In this document: piece by piece, positions 14,170 to 27,395 of the stretch
Numbering within the stretch: the first letter of the stretch is position 1
Layout of the letters: every line of letters begins with the position of its first letter
DNA from: Cricetomys ansorgei
Lineage: Eukaryota > Chordata > Mammalia > Rodentia > Nesomyidae
Assembly (NCBI GenBank): GCA_026225945.1
Contig: JAMJFZ010000320.1
Coordinates: forward strand, 10,832,001 to 10,896,000
Length of the DNA: 64,000 nucleotides
Direction: 5' to 3'
Program-made: the position numbers and the translations under genes
The notes under the pieces: generated by a model
Database searches by the model: none
Told to the model about the DNA's origin: nothing
The model's input: the letters and a program-made list of their open reading frames with translations, nothing else

Positions 14170-14350
14170 AGGTGGAGCCCAGGAATAACAGCACACACAT
14201 TTAATCCCAGAATTCTGTAGGCAAATCCCAGCACTTGGGACCAAGAGGAAAGTGGATCTTTGCGAATTTGAGGCTATCCTGGTCTAGTTAATGTGTTCCA
14301 AGCCAGTCATGGCCACACAGTGAGAGCTCACCTCAAAAAAAAAAAAACCT
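14170..14350 (+). repeat. B1 SINE (diverged)
   Basis: ACACACATTTAATCCCAGAA, then CAGCACTTGGGACCAAGAGG, TCCTGGTCTAG and a poly-A tail at 14336-14347. Confidence 0.65.
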
Positions 14351-14522
14351 CAAGTGGAAAACTCCATCCTGAAGACCAAACCATTCCCACCGGCATCCAT
14401 TAGGTAGTAGTAGCCTAGGGAGAAGAATTTCCGCTTTTTACCTTATACACTGCTATTATTTAAAACGCCATCCCTAAGCATCTCTTTCCTCTTGATTCAA
14501 AAGGAAAAAAGGACTCATTTCA

Positions 14523-14840
<318 letters not shown>

Positions 14841-14899
14841 TTACATGGTCAACTCAGGTGATGGGTCAGAATTAACTCTAGCTCATCTGGCATTTAAAA

Positions 14900-15145
14900 G
14901 GAGAAGGTCAGATGGAGAGGAGGCTTCATGGTTAAGAGTTCTGGCTGCTCTTCCAGAGGACCAGAGGAGCTTGGTTCCCAGCACCCACATCATGGGTGTG
15001 TGGTGCCTCACAACCGCCTGTGACCCCAGCTCCAGGAGCATCATCCCATGCCCTCTCCTGGCCTCCTCAGGTGCCCTACAGATGTGACACACATTCACAC
15101 AAGCACATACACGTTCATAAAATAAATCTTAAGTAAAAATAAAAG
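14900..15145 (+). repeat. B2 SINE
   Basis: TGGTTAAGAGTTCTGGCTGC and TCTTCCAGAGGACC are the tRNA-like head; the tail has CACACATTCACAC and AATAAATCTTAAGTAAAAAT, a B2-type poly-A signal. Confidence 0.8.
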
Positions 15146-15448
15146 GCCGGTTTTAAAGACTTCATTTTGAGTGAGGCATTTGACATCTGTCTGTTTCTTC
15201 ATTTGCAAAATACAAATATCTGCCACAGAGGTTTTCATAAACGTGATTAGATGATTTAAAAAAAGAAACTGGGCTTCATAGAAATAATGTCTGATACTAA
15301 AGAATTATATGAAGCACGAGGTGTTTGTTCAATATCATGGTAAATGAAGGACTCCCTGTCCCTGGTCTAGGTAGGCCAAGGGAAACTGGCTTTAAAACAT
15401 ACAATTACTATTATTTTCACCTTTATTAATCCTGCTCAGTAAATATAT

Positions 15449-15519
15449 GTGTGTGTGTGTGTGTGTGTGTGCGCACGCGTATGTGTGTGTGCACTTGTGC
15501 CCGTGTGTGTGTGTGTATT
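15449..15519 (+). repeat. (TG)n microsatellite
   Basis: A TG run with GCGCACGCGT in the middle, alternating purine and pyrimidine. Confidence 0.9.
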
Positions 15520-17154
15520 CAGCTTCACTTTAAATTGTAGAGTAAAATAAACCTGAACATCTTTCAGAAAAAATGTTAAATCCTATGAATCTATACAACA
15601 TATTTAAAATATAAAGGTTACGCTATTTAAGCAATGTGGTTGCTTATTCCTTGTGTTAAAGGCGAAGCCCCTAGCGTGCTGTCCGGAGGTGGTGGGAGCT
15701 TTGGGGGGGTCCTCATGGGAGATTTGTGGGACATTAATAGTTTGCCTTCACACAGGACTGTGGGATCCCAGCTCCTTCCTCATTCCCGTTTCTTCCAGGC
15801 CGTGAGGTCATTCTGTGCTGTCATCAGCTCCTCACCTTTGGGCTGCAGCACCTCTACCAGAAGCTTGTACACTGTGGAAAACACTCGTGGGATTTCTGAA
15901 AATATGAGCCAAATAGAAGTGTCTTCTCTTAATGCATCCCTCTCTCGGGTATCTTTAAATGATGGAAACCCGGCTAACGCAAAGGGTCTAAATTTGTGTA
16001 ATAACCATGTAATGATCAGTACTAATAATCATCAATAATTATACTTAGAGCTGTAACAAGTCATGCAGGACCACCTTCCATATTTATTGGATTTCTTTGT
16101 TCTTCTCTCAGACAATGAGACAAAGCCCCAGGAAGTTCACTGTGCAGAGACTCTGGAAACAGCTACATCTCTGAAAGGAAGATTTTTGTGCTTATACATA
16201 AATCTACGGACTTTTATGGGTAGGGTCTCTTACAAAAAGAACTCAGACAGAACAAGTTCATATTTAAGTAATGAGCAACACGAACCACCCAGCATCAAAG
16301 TATTTCCACCGCAGGGTTGGGTTGCAGGCTCACATTCCATGTATGCTAAAATGCAATTGTGATCAGCCCTTATAAAACTTTCATCCATCCATCCAAGGGA
16401 TGTATCATTTATTTACTCAGACCGATTTTTCTCCCTCATGCACACGTTGTTTCTCTGGATGCATCCCAGTCACCCGTACAGTTCGAGGACAATAGAACCG
16501 GAGTTACGTTCCGCGGGCTTTTATTCCGTGTGGCATTCCCTTCCTGAATGTTGTCGTCCCCTTGGTGACATTTGTGGGTCTGTTTGTTTTGAGGAGGAAC
16601 AAGGCATATCTCTAAATCTGAGTGGGCTGTAGGATGAAAAATTAATGACGTTATACTAGCATGCGTTCCAATTTCTGATGAGCATGGTGGCTCCTCATAA
16701 AGCCAGTGTTTAATACGGTGTCCCTTTATCAGATTGAAAGACAAAATTATATTAAAACTCAGGGTAGTTAATTTCCTGTGTAAACCTATACAAATTGGCC
16801 CACAGCTGCACTAAGAGGAGACAAATTTTTAATAAAATGACTTAGTTTAAAACCCTATTTAGATAACCCAGGGGCAGTTTATTGTACCACGACTATGAGT
16901 TTTTATGGTAATTAAGCAATAAATAAGAAGTACATTAAAATCAAATTTAGAGGAAACTTTCAGGATGCCATTCTATACAGCTCATTAAACCAAGTTATTC
17001 CAATAATATGTTAATGACTCATGACTCCATGTAGAAACAAATCCTTTTCCACAAAGGACAACAAACCCGAACCAAAGCTAGCCATTTCTTGCAGAGAAGT
17101 AAGATGCTCTTTAGGTGGCAGCTTAAACAATTCAGCGCTTCCTTGCCCTTTTCA

Positions 17155-17670
<516 letters not shown>

Positions 17671-17897
17671 TTAATATATATTACTTTCATTTATCTTTAT
17701 TGGGGGGACAATCTCATGCCAGTAAATAATGTGTGTTAGTGCTATAAAGGCAAACAATCCATCCCTGCCCTCTCAGAGTTTAAAGGTTGACCGAAAGCAA
17801 ATGCATGCAAATAACTAACCAAGTGAAGAGCAAGGGCTGTATGGCCGCTGACTGCATGCTGCACTGGGGCAGAACTAATGCAGGAACGGTTAATACA

Positions 17898-18150
17898 GCA
17901 GGTGAGGGGCTTGAGATTTGGCTCTGTGATCAAGAGCATTTGATGCTATTGCAGAGGACCAGAGTTGTGTTCTCCAAAACCACATGGTGGTTTACAAGGA
18001 TCCATAACTCCAGTTCTAGGAACCCAATACCTTTTGACCTCTGTGAACACCAGACTGCAGGTGGTACACACACACACACCCATACACACCTGCAGACAAA
18101 ACACTCAAGCAACACAGAAAATGAAATAACTAATCCTTTTCTAAAAACTT
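17898..18150 (+). repeat. B2 SINE
   Basis: TGATCAAGAGCATTTGATGC, AGAGGACCAGAGTTGTGTTC and CACATGGTGG are B2 landmarks; a short CA run and an AAAACTTAG tail end it. Confidence 0.75.
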
Positions 18151-19112
18151 AGAAAGTAAACAATAAGCAAAAAAGCCAGAAAGTGTGTTGTTGTTTACCA
18201 GGCATTGAGGGAGAAGTTGCAGTCAAAGTTTTAGATTTTCAGCTCTTTATATGACAGCCTTGCATAACAATAAAAACGCTGAACTTGATTTAAAAGGCAC
18301 TATCTCCCCAGAGATGGCTAAAACCAGTTCAGGTAAGACGCCTAAAGCCAGCAAGGGAGTGTGACTTCTTCCTTCATGTCCCCCATCTACTTGTTCTCCT
18401 CCAACTAGCTAACCTTAGATTCCAATAATTCCAGAGTTGGTGTGGTGGTGAGCAGTCACATGTACTCGGGAAGCGAGAGAAATAACAGAGAAAATCATAC
18501 TTGCTTGGTAGAGAAGCTTACACACTTATCCATAATTTCAGTTTCTGAGGTTTTGATGACATGCAAATCATGGTTCAAAGATACTAATGGAAAATTCCAG
18601 AAGTGGGCCCCCTCATAAAGTTTGAAATTATACATCTTTCTGAGTAAGTAGTGTGAAGAAATCTTGCATAGTCTCACATAGGATATGAATCATCCCTTTA
18701 GCCAGCAAACCCATGTTGTACCCAGTCCATGTTTGAGAGATATCATTTGTGCAACTATTACTACTGCATATGATTCTATTTTTTCTATTTTGTCATTGAC
18801 TATTACTGACAATATCTTCCTGTGTATAATTCATGTCTGTATAATTAGGTACATGGTTCATGGTTTGAAGCCTCCTCTGGGTATCTAGGAATATAGCTAA
18901 TAGATGAGGGTCACTCCTGTGTTGCTGTAAGCTGAGTATGCATGGTGAGTTTTCAAAGATGACACTTCCTCTCTTGGGTTGGGTTCTAAAAGAAGCCTTC
19001 CCATTCCTGGAATGCTTCTATTCACATTTTCTTGAAACAGCAAAGCTGTTTCAAGTCTAGCTCATAGCTGTGTCTCCTTCCTCAGCTTCTGGGGATTTGG
19101 TGATTTACTCCT

Positions 19113-19585
19113 GTCCTAGTTAGTGTTAATTTGTCAACGTGACAACAAGTAGAAGGTCACCAAAAAATTTTTAAAGTCTCAGTTGAGTATCTGTCTTTAT
19201 TGAGTTGGTCTGTGGCCACTTCTATGAAGGAATCTTGGGTTAATTGATGTAGAAGGGCCTGGTCAACTGTGGGTGGTACCATTCCCTGAACAGATGGTCT
19301 TGGGCTATAAAAGGAAGCTAGCTAACCATGGACCTGAGCAAGTCATGGAGTGAGCCAGCAAGCAGTGTTCCTCCAGCAAACTTTGGATTCTGCTGTACTT
19401 CTTTGGCTGTGAATGAGTTCTCTGCTGGAGGTAGTAGAGGAAAATAGCAAACAGACCTGTCTTGCATTCCTGCCTTGACTTCACTTGATAATGGACTTGA
19501 TGATGAAACCCAGAAGCATAAAATGAAATAAACCCTTTCTTCCCCTAAGTTGCTTTTGGTCAGAGAATTTTATCACAGCCACAGG
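19113..19585 (+). repeat. rodent dispersed repeat (family not named)
   Basis: It begins CCTAGTTAGTGTTAATTTGT and carries GGTCAACTGTGGGTGGTACC and AATAAACCCTTTCTTCCCC AAGTTGCTTTTGG, which I recognise as a common rodent element. The same family appears reversed at 54475-54830. A poly-A run follows at 19590-19606. Confidence 0.65.
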
Positions 19586-19929
19586 GGGGAAAAAAAAAAA
19601 AAAAAACACAGAACAACACTGTGCCCTTTACACTGCAGTCTCCCTATGTGAAGTTCTTTGCACAGCCTTATGCTACCTTCATGATGACTTACTCTTGTCC
19701 AAGACACAAGTTGCTATTTGAACAGATGTTGGAATAATAGCAAACACCTATTTTTACACTCTATTGTTCTAATCACTTTATCACCATTTAGCTACTTAAT
19801 CATAATATAAATTTTATGACGAACATAATATTTTTCTCCTCCTAATGTAGCTATAGATTCACCAGATGTAGTCATTGATTCAGGTTCAAGGGCTTTTATT
19901 CTTTTGTCTAATTGAATCACCAGTTCTAT

Positions 19930-20560
19930 CCTGGAACCCTGGAGCATTTCTGCCTCTATACAAGCTAGTCTTCAGCCTAAGCCTCTGAGATGTGCTCCTG
20001 ACTGAGCCATTCTGACTAGCTCCTTCTGAATTCTGACTCTTCTGGTTCAATTTAACTCACTCATTGTTCTGGTCCAGAACTGCCCTGTTCAAACTGATCT
20101 TCTGATCTGGCTTACTGTTTCTGACTCCACTCTTCTGATTCTGGCTTACTCTGCCTGATTCTCTGACTGCCCCAGACTGAATTGCTCTGCTCAGCTTCAA
20201 ACTACTCACTCTTCCCATCTGATACGGACTTCTTCTGCCAAGCTGCCTCTGTGTCTCTCTGCTTCTCTGCCTTATCCCCAGTCAGCCTGCTTTATTATCT
20301 CTGTGTCTCTTCCCCTGCCTGACTGCTTCAGACTGCTTGCCTCATACTGCCTACTGTAACTGACTGAGAGCTTGCTTTTTCTATCTTGAGGGTTGGGCAT
20401 GTCCTCACTCTGACTCATTCTGCTAACTCTTCCTCTGATTAGTCATTTTGTCTGTCCTTTACTCTGACTCATTTCAAATGTAACTTCCAATTCAACATTG
20501 ATTCCTGAGCATTGCCTCCTGTGTCTGCTTCCATATTCTGTTCCTGTCTTAGAAATTAAA
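19930..20560 (+). repeat. CTGACT-rich degenerate region
   Basis: CTGACT, TCTGATT and CTGCCT words recur through about 630 bases with no clean period. It may be an old antisense endogenous-retrovirus LTR; it ends in AATTAAAGGCATGAACCCC, as in reversed B1 ends. Confidence 0.5.
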
Positions 20561-23500
20561 GGCATGAACCCCACTGCCTTCAGAAAACTGGGATCGAGGG
20601 TGTGTGCCACCACTGCTTTCTGAATATTGGAATTAAAGGCGTGTCTGTATTACATCTGGATGACACAGGCCTCTGAATATGATCCCTTCCTAAAGACCCC
20701 TGGAATATAGAACCTTCCTGGCTTTCACACAGGGCTATTCCTCTACACCTGATATTATAAAGAAAGGAAAACAATACAGAGAAGTTAAATACCTTGGCCA
20801 TGATTTTATGCACCAGCAGAACTCAAACCCAGAAGGTCATGCTCTCAATTTCTCTACTGTAGGTGCCTCTCCAGGGCACAGGAAGACAGTCTGCTTAACA
20901 CTGAGTGCTAACAGAAAACTGAATTCTCTGGCTTTCCAGGTATCAAGAGGAATGAGACATTCCTGTGTACTGAACTCTCAGCTTGGGAATATGAAGAAGT
21001 AAATTTAGAGTATAATACGAGATAGGGTGGCAGGTAGCTAAATATGTAATTGAAATACGGAAATTATTGGAATATAGAAAAACTTTTGGATCATTCTTCG
21101 TGCTTGTAAAGGTGGTGCCACATCTGAGAGGGAGAGGAACAATTACACTGTAAACACGGAGAGTTGCATATTTATTATGAAAATCTATCCAGCTATCATT
21201 CAAAAATTGTTATAAAAATAACTGTAGTGTAAGGATTTCCCAATGCCTAGCAAGCAAACATTGAGCTACGGTGACCCTAATTCCACGTAGGGAAATCAGA
21301 GAAGGCTTTATGAAAAATTTGAATGAGGGCTTACAGAATAATCTTTGAAACATGCACCACGAGGGAGGAGAGAGCTTCTGAGCATGAGCAACTCGGAGTG
21401 TCACAAAAGTCCCACAGAAAGGTAGATAATCCACCCTGGTAGCAGGGCAGAGTCTGGGAATATTAGTGAGGAGTGACTAAGGAGATGAAGGGAGAAAGTA
21501 ATATCAAATGCCCTCGAAAATCACGTAAATGAATCTCTGCTACACAGAAAAAGGAGAGTCCTTAAAGAATTTGGCAGTGAAAGGTTCGACCTAACCTGCA
21601 TGTGGAGAAAATCCTTAGAGAAAAGCAAGGTGAGGAAAAGAAGAGCTGGAGCCTGGAGACCATTACCATAGCACAGCTGAGAGGTTATAGATGCCTTGAC
21701 AAGACTGGGAGAGACCCAGAAAGAGAAACGGAGAGAACATTCTAGCCTTGGGTAGCTAACTAAACATGAAAACAGAGGCTGCAGGAAAAGGTAGAGATGT
21801 CGAGGTTTAACTTAGTCGTGGGCTCACTTGGGAATTTGTTAACTGGTGTGAATTTCAACAGCAAAGAACTTAACAGTTTCCTAAATGTCAAATCCAACCA
21901 AATAAATCTCACTTAAAAAAAAAAAAAACACAGTTTATGCTTCAGATTAGCATTCATATCGAGAGTGCAAATACCAAAGTGTGCATTTTTAGTGAGTAAA
22001 GCAAAAAGAACTTTCTCCCCAATTCTAAACCATTAATTCAATGAACACCTTAGCTTGCATGAGTCTTCAGCTCCGTTTGGGAATGGTTCCCTTTAAAGCT
22101 GTCACAGATACTGATAGACAGTTCAATAGCTCACAGAATGAAACTTCTGATTCCAGGATGAATCAAAGGAAGGGGCACAGAACAATTCTGCGGGCTTTCT
22201 TTTTTTCTTTTTACCTCTGGTATTAACTGAAAAGGAAACCATTACCATCTCAATAGCTGAATTAATTACCTTTCACTCTGAGAAAGCAACACAATATTAT
22301 CACTACATCATTTAAATGTGGGCACATATACTGCAGTTATACTTATGCAAATCTGCCCATACACACACTATGCCTCTTCTTGTGCATATTCAACAATGCT
22401 CACATCAGGAAGTCATTTGAAAATGAATGGAAAGGACATTCCCAGAGGAACAGAGCCTTCCTGATAATAAAAATGAGCAGGGGGACTGGCTGCCAATTTG
22501 GGGGTAGGGAATCCCTGGCTCGTAGAACAGCTTGGGGATGGTATTTTCATGGATCTTGGAATTCTAACAAATATTACCCAGCCTGCCTTTGTCCTTTATA
22601 CAGATAGGATCCAGAAGCCAAGTGCTAGTCCCAAGTCATACACACGTATGTGTTCATATGTATGTCACATTGGAAACTGATGCTTGACATGAGCATCCGC
22701 TGGTAATATGAACTCCATAAACTATCATTTGATGTTCTACATGTTGAAGGATCTCTGTGACTTTAAAGCAGCAACAAGCACGGAACTTACAGATCTTTAT
22801 ATAGAACGTGGCCTCGTAGCATTTACTTTGTGTCAGACACTGTTTTGAAACACTTTGTGTACGGTGTTCATTTAACCCTTAACCCAGTGAGGCAGATGCT
22901 ATTACTATTTTTTTCCCATGAAAGAGGAACTTGAGTTGCACAGAGGCTAATTTGCTTACGGTCCTACTGGGTTCGAATCCTTCTAGGCTCCGTTCAGACT
23001 GATTTCAACCCCTATCTTCACAGGCCTTCAAATAGTGTAAGGAGTTTGTAGCCCAAAAAGTTTTCTCAAGACGTTAATTTCTTCAAATCTCACACAGCAT
23101 AATAAAAAACAAAAAGAACAACCAAAAAAAACAACCCATAACAAAGATCTGTGACCTTCCCCAAGTTGAATCCATAAATGAGGACTTCACGGTCATTTTA
23201 GTAATGGTAAAATGACGCCAATTTTTGAGTCATTTGTGTATGCTTAGCTCTTGTTCCTTTTGATTTTTCATTTTTTTTCCATCCCAAGAATATAGTCGTC
23301 ATTTCAACAGAAGCTAAAGTTATCACCCCCTACATAAGTATAAACCTTGCCCAGGGTTCTCATTTCTAACCTCTCCTTAAAAGGGTCATTCAGGATCATC
23401 AAAAATGTAAAAGACGAGTGAATATTTCTAGAACTGGGAGAAGCAGAAGCAGTTTATCCGGGAAGAGGTTTGGAGAACTTCCCCAGAGCTTTGGAATGGG

Positions 23501-24261
23501 ATGAATCTCACAGGTTCTGGAAGTGATGCTCCAGCATCCACGAAGAAAGAGGAATATCTCAGCGGGGACAGGAGATAAAGCTCAGCAGTAGGCTGCTTGT
23601 GCAGCACACACAAAGCCTCAGAAAAGTTATACATAAGGTAAATTTAAAATGCAGAGCTAAAGAGCTAATTGAAAATGATTGATGAAAATGCAACCCATCG
23701 AGGTTGGCGAAGTGTGGCAAAAGCAATGCCTTCAGGGGGGTTTATAGCATTAAAATGCATTTTCTGTGTTCAGATCTAAAACTCAGTGACCTAAGCTTTG
23801 CCTTTAGGAAGCTAGAAAGAAAGAGGAAATTTATTATAAAGAAGGTCAAAGAAAAGAAATAGTTTTCTAAAAACCAGAACAGGAATCAATGTAATTTAAG
23901 ATAGGAAAACAATATTTTAAAAAAATCAGTGAAACTAAAAGGTGATTCCTATTAATAAAATTAATACATCTCTAGAGAGACTAACCAATAAAAAATAAAT
24001 TATACATATCGCAAATGAAATGTGTCCCGTCCATTAAAAGGAAAACAAGGGAATAAAGAATTCTATAAAGAACCCTAAACTCACAAATTCTATAACTTTG
24101 AAAGAATTCCTTGAAGAATGCTTATCAAAACTTACCTGGGAGGAACTGATCAACAAGGCAGGCCAGTCTTTCCCAAACAGAAGCTACCAGGCTCAGATTG
24201 CTTCACTGGTTGAGTGTATCAACCATCTGAGGATGAAACACCATCTGTCTGTTCTACCTGT

Positions 24262-24480
24262 TCTCAACCTGCGGATCACGACCTTTTTGGGGGGTCGAAC
24301 ATCACTTTCACAGGGGTCGCCTAAGACCATCTGCATATCAGACATTTACATTATGTCTCATAACAGTAGCAAAATTACAGCTATGAAGTAGCGACGAAAA
24401 TAATTTTATGGTTGGGGTCAGCACAACATGAGAAGTATATTAAAGGGTCGCAGCATTAGGAAGGTTGGGAACCACTGAAT
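24262..24480 (+). mobile_element. URR1-type hAT (Charlie group) non-autonomous DNA transposon
   Basis: GTTCTCAACCTGCGGATCAC at one end and GGAAGGTTGGGAACCACTG at the other are inverted termini. CACAGGGGTCGCCTAAGACC and TAACAGTAGCAAAATTACAG are the known internal sequence. It encodes no protein and is a fossil copy. Confidence 0.85.
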
Positions 24481-24629
24481 TGACTCTAATCTCTCTTCCA
24501 GAAGACTGAAGGAAAACTTTCTAACCTTTTTACAAGGCCAGCAGTAATGCCAAAAATACATTAAATGCCAAAAATACATTAAAACACTATAAGAAAAGAA
24601 AATTATATGTCACCATCTCTTTTGTCTTT

Positions 24630-24940
24630 CTTCATGTGTGTGTTGGGCAGGGGATACATGCGTGTTGACACTCATTCGAAGGTCAGAGCAGGATTTTCAG
24701 GGTGTGCTACCATTGCTCTCTGTCTCATTGGCTCAAAACAGTGCATCTCACTGGAAGATCATCATTTCACAGAGGCTGGCTACCCAGCCGGCTCCTGGAA
24801 CCTGTCTGTCTTCTTCAAAGATGTGGTTACAGCTGTGCAGAGCCATGCCTGGCTTCCGACAGAGGCGCCTGGCATTTGCCTCAGGTCTTCGTCCTTACAG
24901 AGCAAGGGTTCGCACAGGTTGGGTCATCTCCCCAGGCCTG
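24630..24940 (-). repeat. B4-type SINE, antisense
   Basis: TGTGTGTTGGGCAGG, then a reversed B1-like section, TGCCTCAGGTCTTCGTCCTT and GGGTCATCTCCCCAGGCC. The three overlapping frames of about 105-118 codons here fall within the SINE and are not genes. Confidence 0.65.
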
Positions 24941-25475
24941 GAATTTTAACTTTAGTCTGTTAGAATTGTCTTTTGTTTTTGTCTGGCGTTGTATTTTTCA
25001 ACTCTGTTATATAAGGATTACTTCATTGTAGAGTCTGAAATGAATTTCTTTTAATATGTAATTTGTACCAAACCTTTTTTAAAAAAAAATTTCCCCAAAT
25101 ATGAGCTTACGTCAGAACACCATGACTCTAATCCAACATACCACAGAGCCTCCCAGCCTTCTCTGCTAAGGATAATGGCTCTATTGGCAACTGTTGGGTC
25201 ACCAAGACCACTGGCAACAGTAACCTGGCCAAGATGAGCTTGTCTGTCATAACTGCCTAGAAAAGAGGCAGCCATGAAAATCATTGGTAATGATGAGTAG
25301 AACTCATCCAAAGTCCACACTAGAATTGCATGCTGCTGCACATGTGGCTATGTTGGGCTCAAGAGGATAGCAATGGAAAATGAAAACGTGCAAATGCCTT
25401 GGAGATTTCCCAGCCAGGTTCGGTGTAAGCAGATATCCAGCACCTCTGAGGCCTCAAAATGCTGCTTCTCAGGCT

Positions 25476-25535
25476 TGGATGTAGCACAGGGGTAGAACGT
25501 TTTTCTGTCGTGTGCCTATTCCCAGCACCACTAAC
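25476..25535 (+). repeat. ID-like SINE fragment
   Basis: GCTTGGATGTAGCACAGGGG and CTATTCCCAGCACCAC resemble an ID head. Confidence 0.5.
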
Positions 25536-27300
25536 AAAACAAACGTATGTATAGAACGCACTGCCACTTGGATAATCAACAGGCTAAAGGCTTTGAAAGG
25601 CTGTCAGAGCCTCCTGTGAGAGCAGAAGAGGAGCTGGCCACCCTAGACTCCCAAGCCCCCACTCAGCTTCCCCCTTCACACTGCAGACCCTGGGCTGGAG
25701 GTTTCATCAGGAATGTCCTTCTCATCTGGCCCTCCTCTGTCTTTTCTTCCATGCTGAGGGCAGGGAAGATGATTCAACCATCCAAATGAAAATCAAAACA
25801 ACATTTAAGACCTAAACATGAAGAAGTGTAAGGTCATCTGTGGTTGTCTCTGCAAAGAAGAGGGCTGGGGCAGAGGCCATTTTCCAATAATTCTCCTTTA
25901 ACTTCATTTGGAATCACACGGACTCACTTTGGTGGCCTGTTTATTAAGTGATGCTGGACTCTAAAAGAATAGGAAGTATAATTCCGCTGACATCCTCATC
26001 TCCACTGGGTGCCTGCTGAGGACATGAGGGTGGGGGTCATGCTGGGATAGAGCATGGCTCTGCATGTCTTTAAGAGCTGTTTAAACGCCCATTAGACAAA
26101 CTCCTGGGAGCTGCAGCCTGACCTCAGCAACCCTCCATGCTCTGGGCTCCTATAAGCAAACTTCCTCCATGGGTGGCATCTGGGGCTGCAAACAGCAGCA
26201 GCCTACAAACTAATTTACTTTCACGGGAATTTAACCCTTTTCCTCTGAATTGCTGTTTACATGCTTCTTTGGTTTGTTCCTGTATCTGTGTCAGTAACGG
26301 TTCTCCTTTAACAGTTTGTGCGTTGGGAAGTTTTCCTTCATCACTATTTATGTATTGCTTACATACTTAGGCATTGTTCATGTTTAAAGACATGTTGCCT
26401 ATATATTTATTCAAAACAAAAATATCCATTTTTGCCCACTTAAAACCATTCTTTTTACTATTTATATTTTTGTATGGTTTTCCAGATTCACTTTGTTGAT
26501 GGGTGATACTTTTTAATCTCTGTTGTTTGCCTTTTTTGTTGTTGTTTTTATTGTAAGTCAATTAAACTGTTCTTTCACTACTGCTTTACAATGGTAACTA
26601 TAAGAACATGATTTTTTTCTTCTGTTTTGCTCACCACTGCATCTCCTATAGATTAGAAAAGTGAATGGCATATAAGGTAATACTTAATATTTTATGAACA
26701 AAGAATTTAACCAATTAGTTAATTAACCACCAGGAAGAGATGGTTTTGAATGCAGGGTAAGATGAGCAGAACAGAAACAATCATACAATAAGGAAAATGC
26801 ATTAAGACAATGTAACAACAGCGAATGCCTCTCGAACCTTTAGACATGCCAGGCAGAGAGCTGGATGTGTTTTCAATATACCAATGCAAATGCTAATAGC
26901 AACAAGCAAGTACTGAGGATTCATCATTGGCAAGGGATGGGTTAATTGCCTCACACACAACTAGAGTCTCCATACACTCGGTCTCACTATATGGACGTCA
27001 GAGCTCCTTCATGACAATCTGTAAATACCTAGCTAAGAAATTGTGCCAAAGGTTAAACGAGTTAGCACATAAGCTCCAGAGCAGTGTATATATATAGTAA
27101 TCACCTGATTTATGTTATCTCTCTACACATCTGTCTGTCATCATTCACTATCTCTGTTATCATCTCCCCATCAGCATTATCCTCTCATTGTACAGGAGGA
27201 GACTGAAGCCCAGAGATATGAATTAATTTAGGACAACTAGAAAAAGAATCCCTGGGATTGGAGTTTTGAGTTGTTTGCCTTCAGAGTCCTAACTTACCTG

Positions 27301-27395
27301 TGACGTCATGACTGTCCCATGACATCATGACTGTCCTATGATGTCATGACTGTCCTATGACATCATGACTGTCCTATGACATCATGACTGTCCTA
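27301..27395 (+). repeat. five-copy 19-bp minisatellite with CRE/ATF-like cores
   Basis: Units start at 27301, 27320, 27339, 27358 and 27377. Each reads TGAYRTCATGACTGTCCYA. The first unit carries the perfect CRE palindrome TGACGTCA; units 2, 4 and 5 carry TGACATCA and unit 3 carries TGATGTCA. There are no spacers, so it is a tandem repeat. It lies in intron 4. Confidence 0.95.

Noticed and set aside
15634..16744. Several frames of about 100-134 codons in intron 5
   Set aside because: No protein family recognised and no consistent frame on either strand.
24607..25031. Three overlapping frames of 103-118 codons
   Set aside because: They lie in an antisense B4-type SINE.
27301..27395. Evenly spaced repeats that could be mistaken for a CRISPR array
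   Set aside because: The units abut with no spacers, and the genome is vertebrate.
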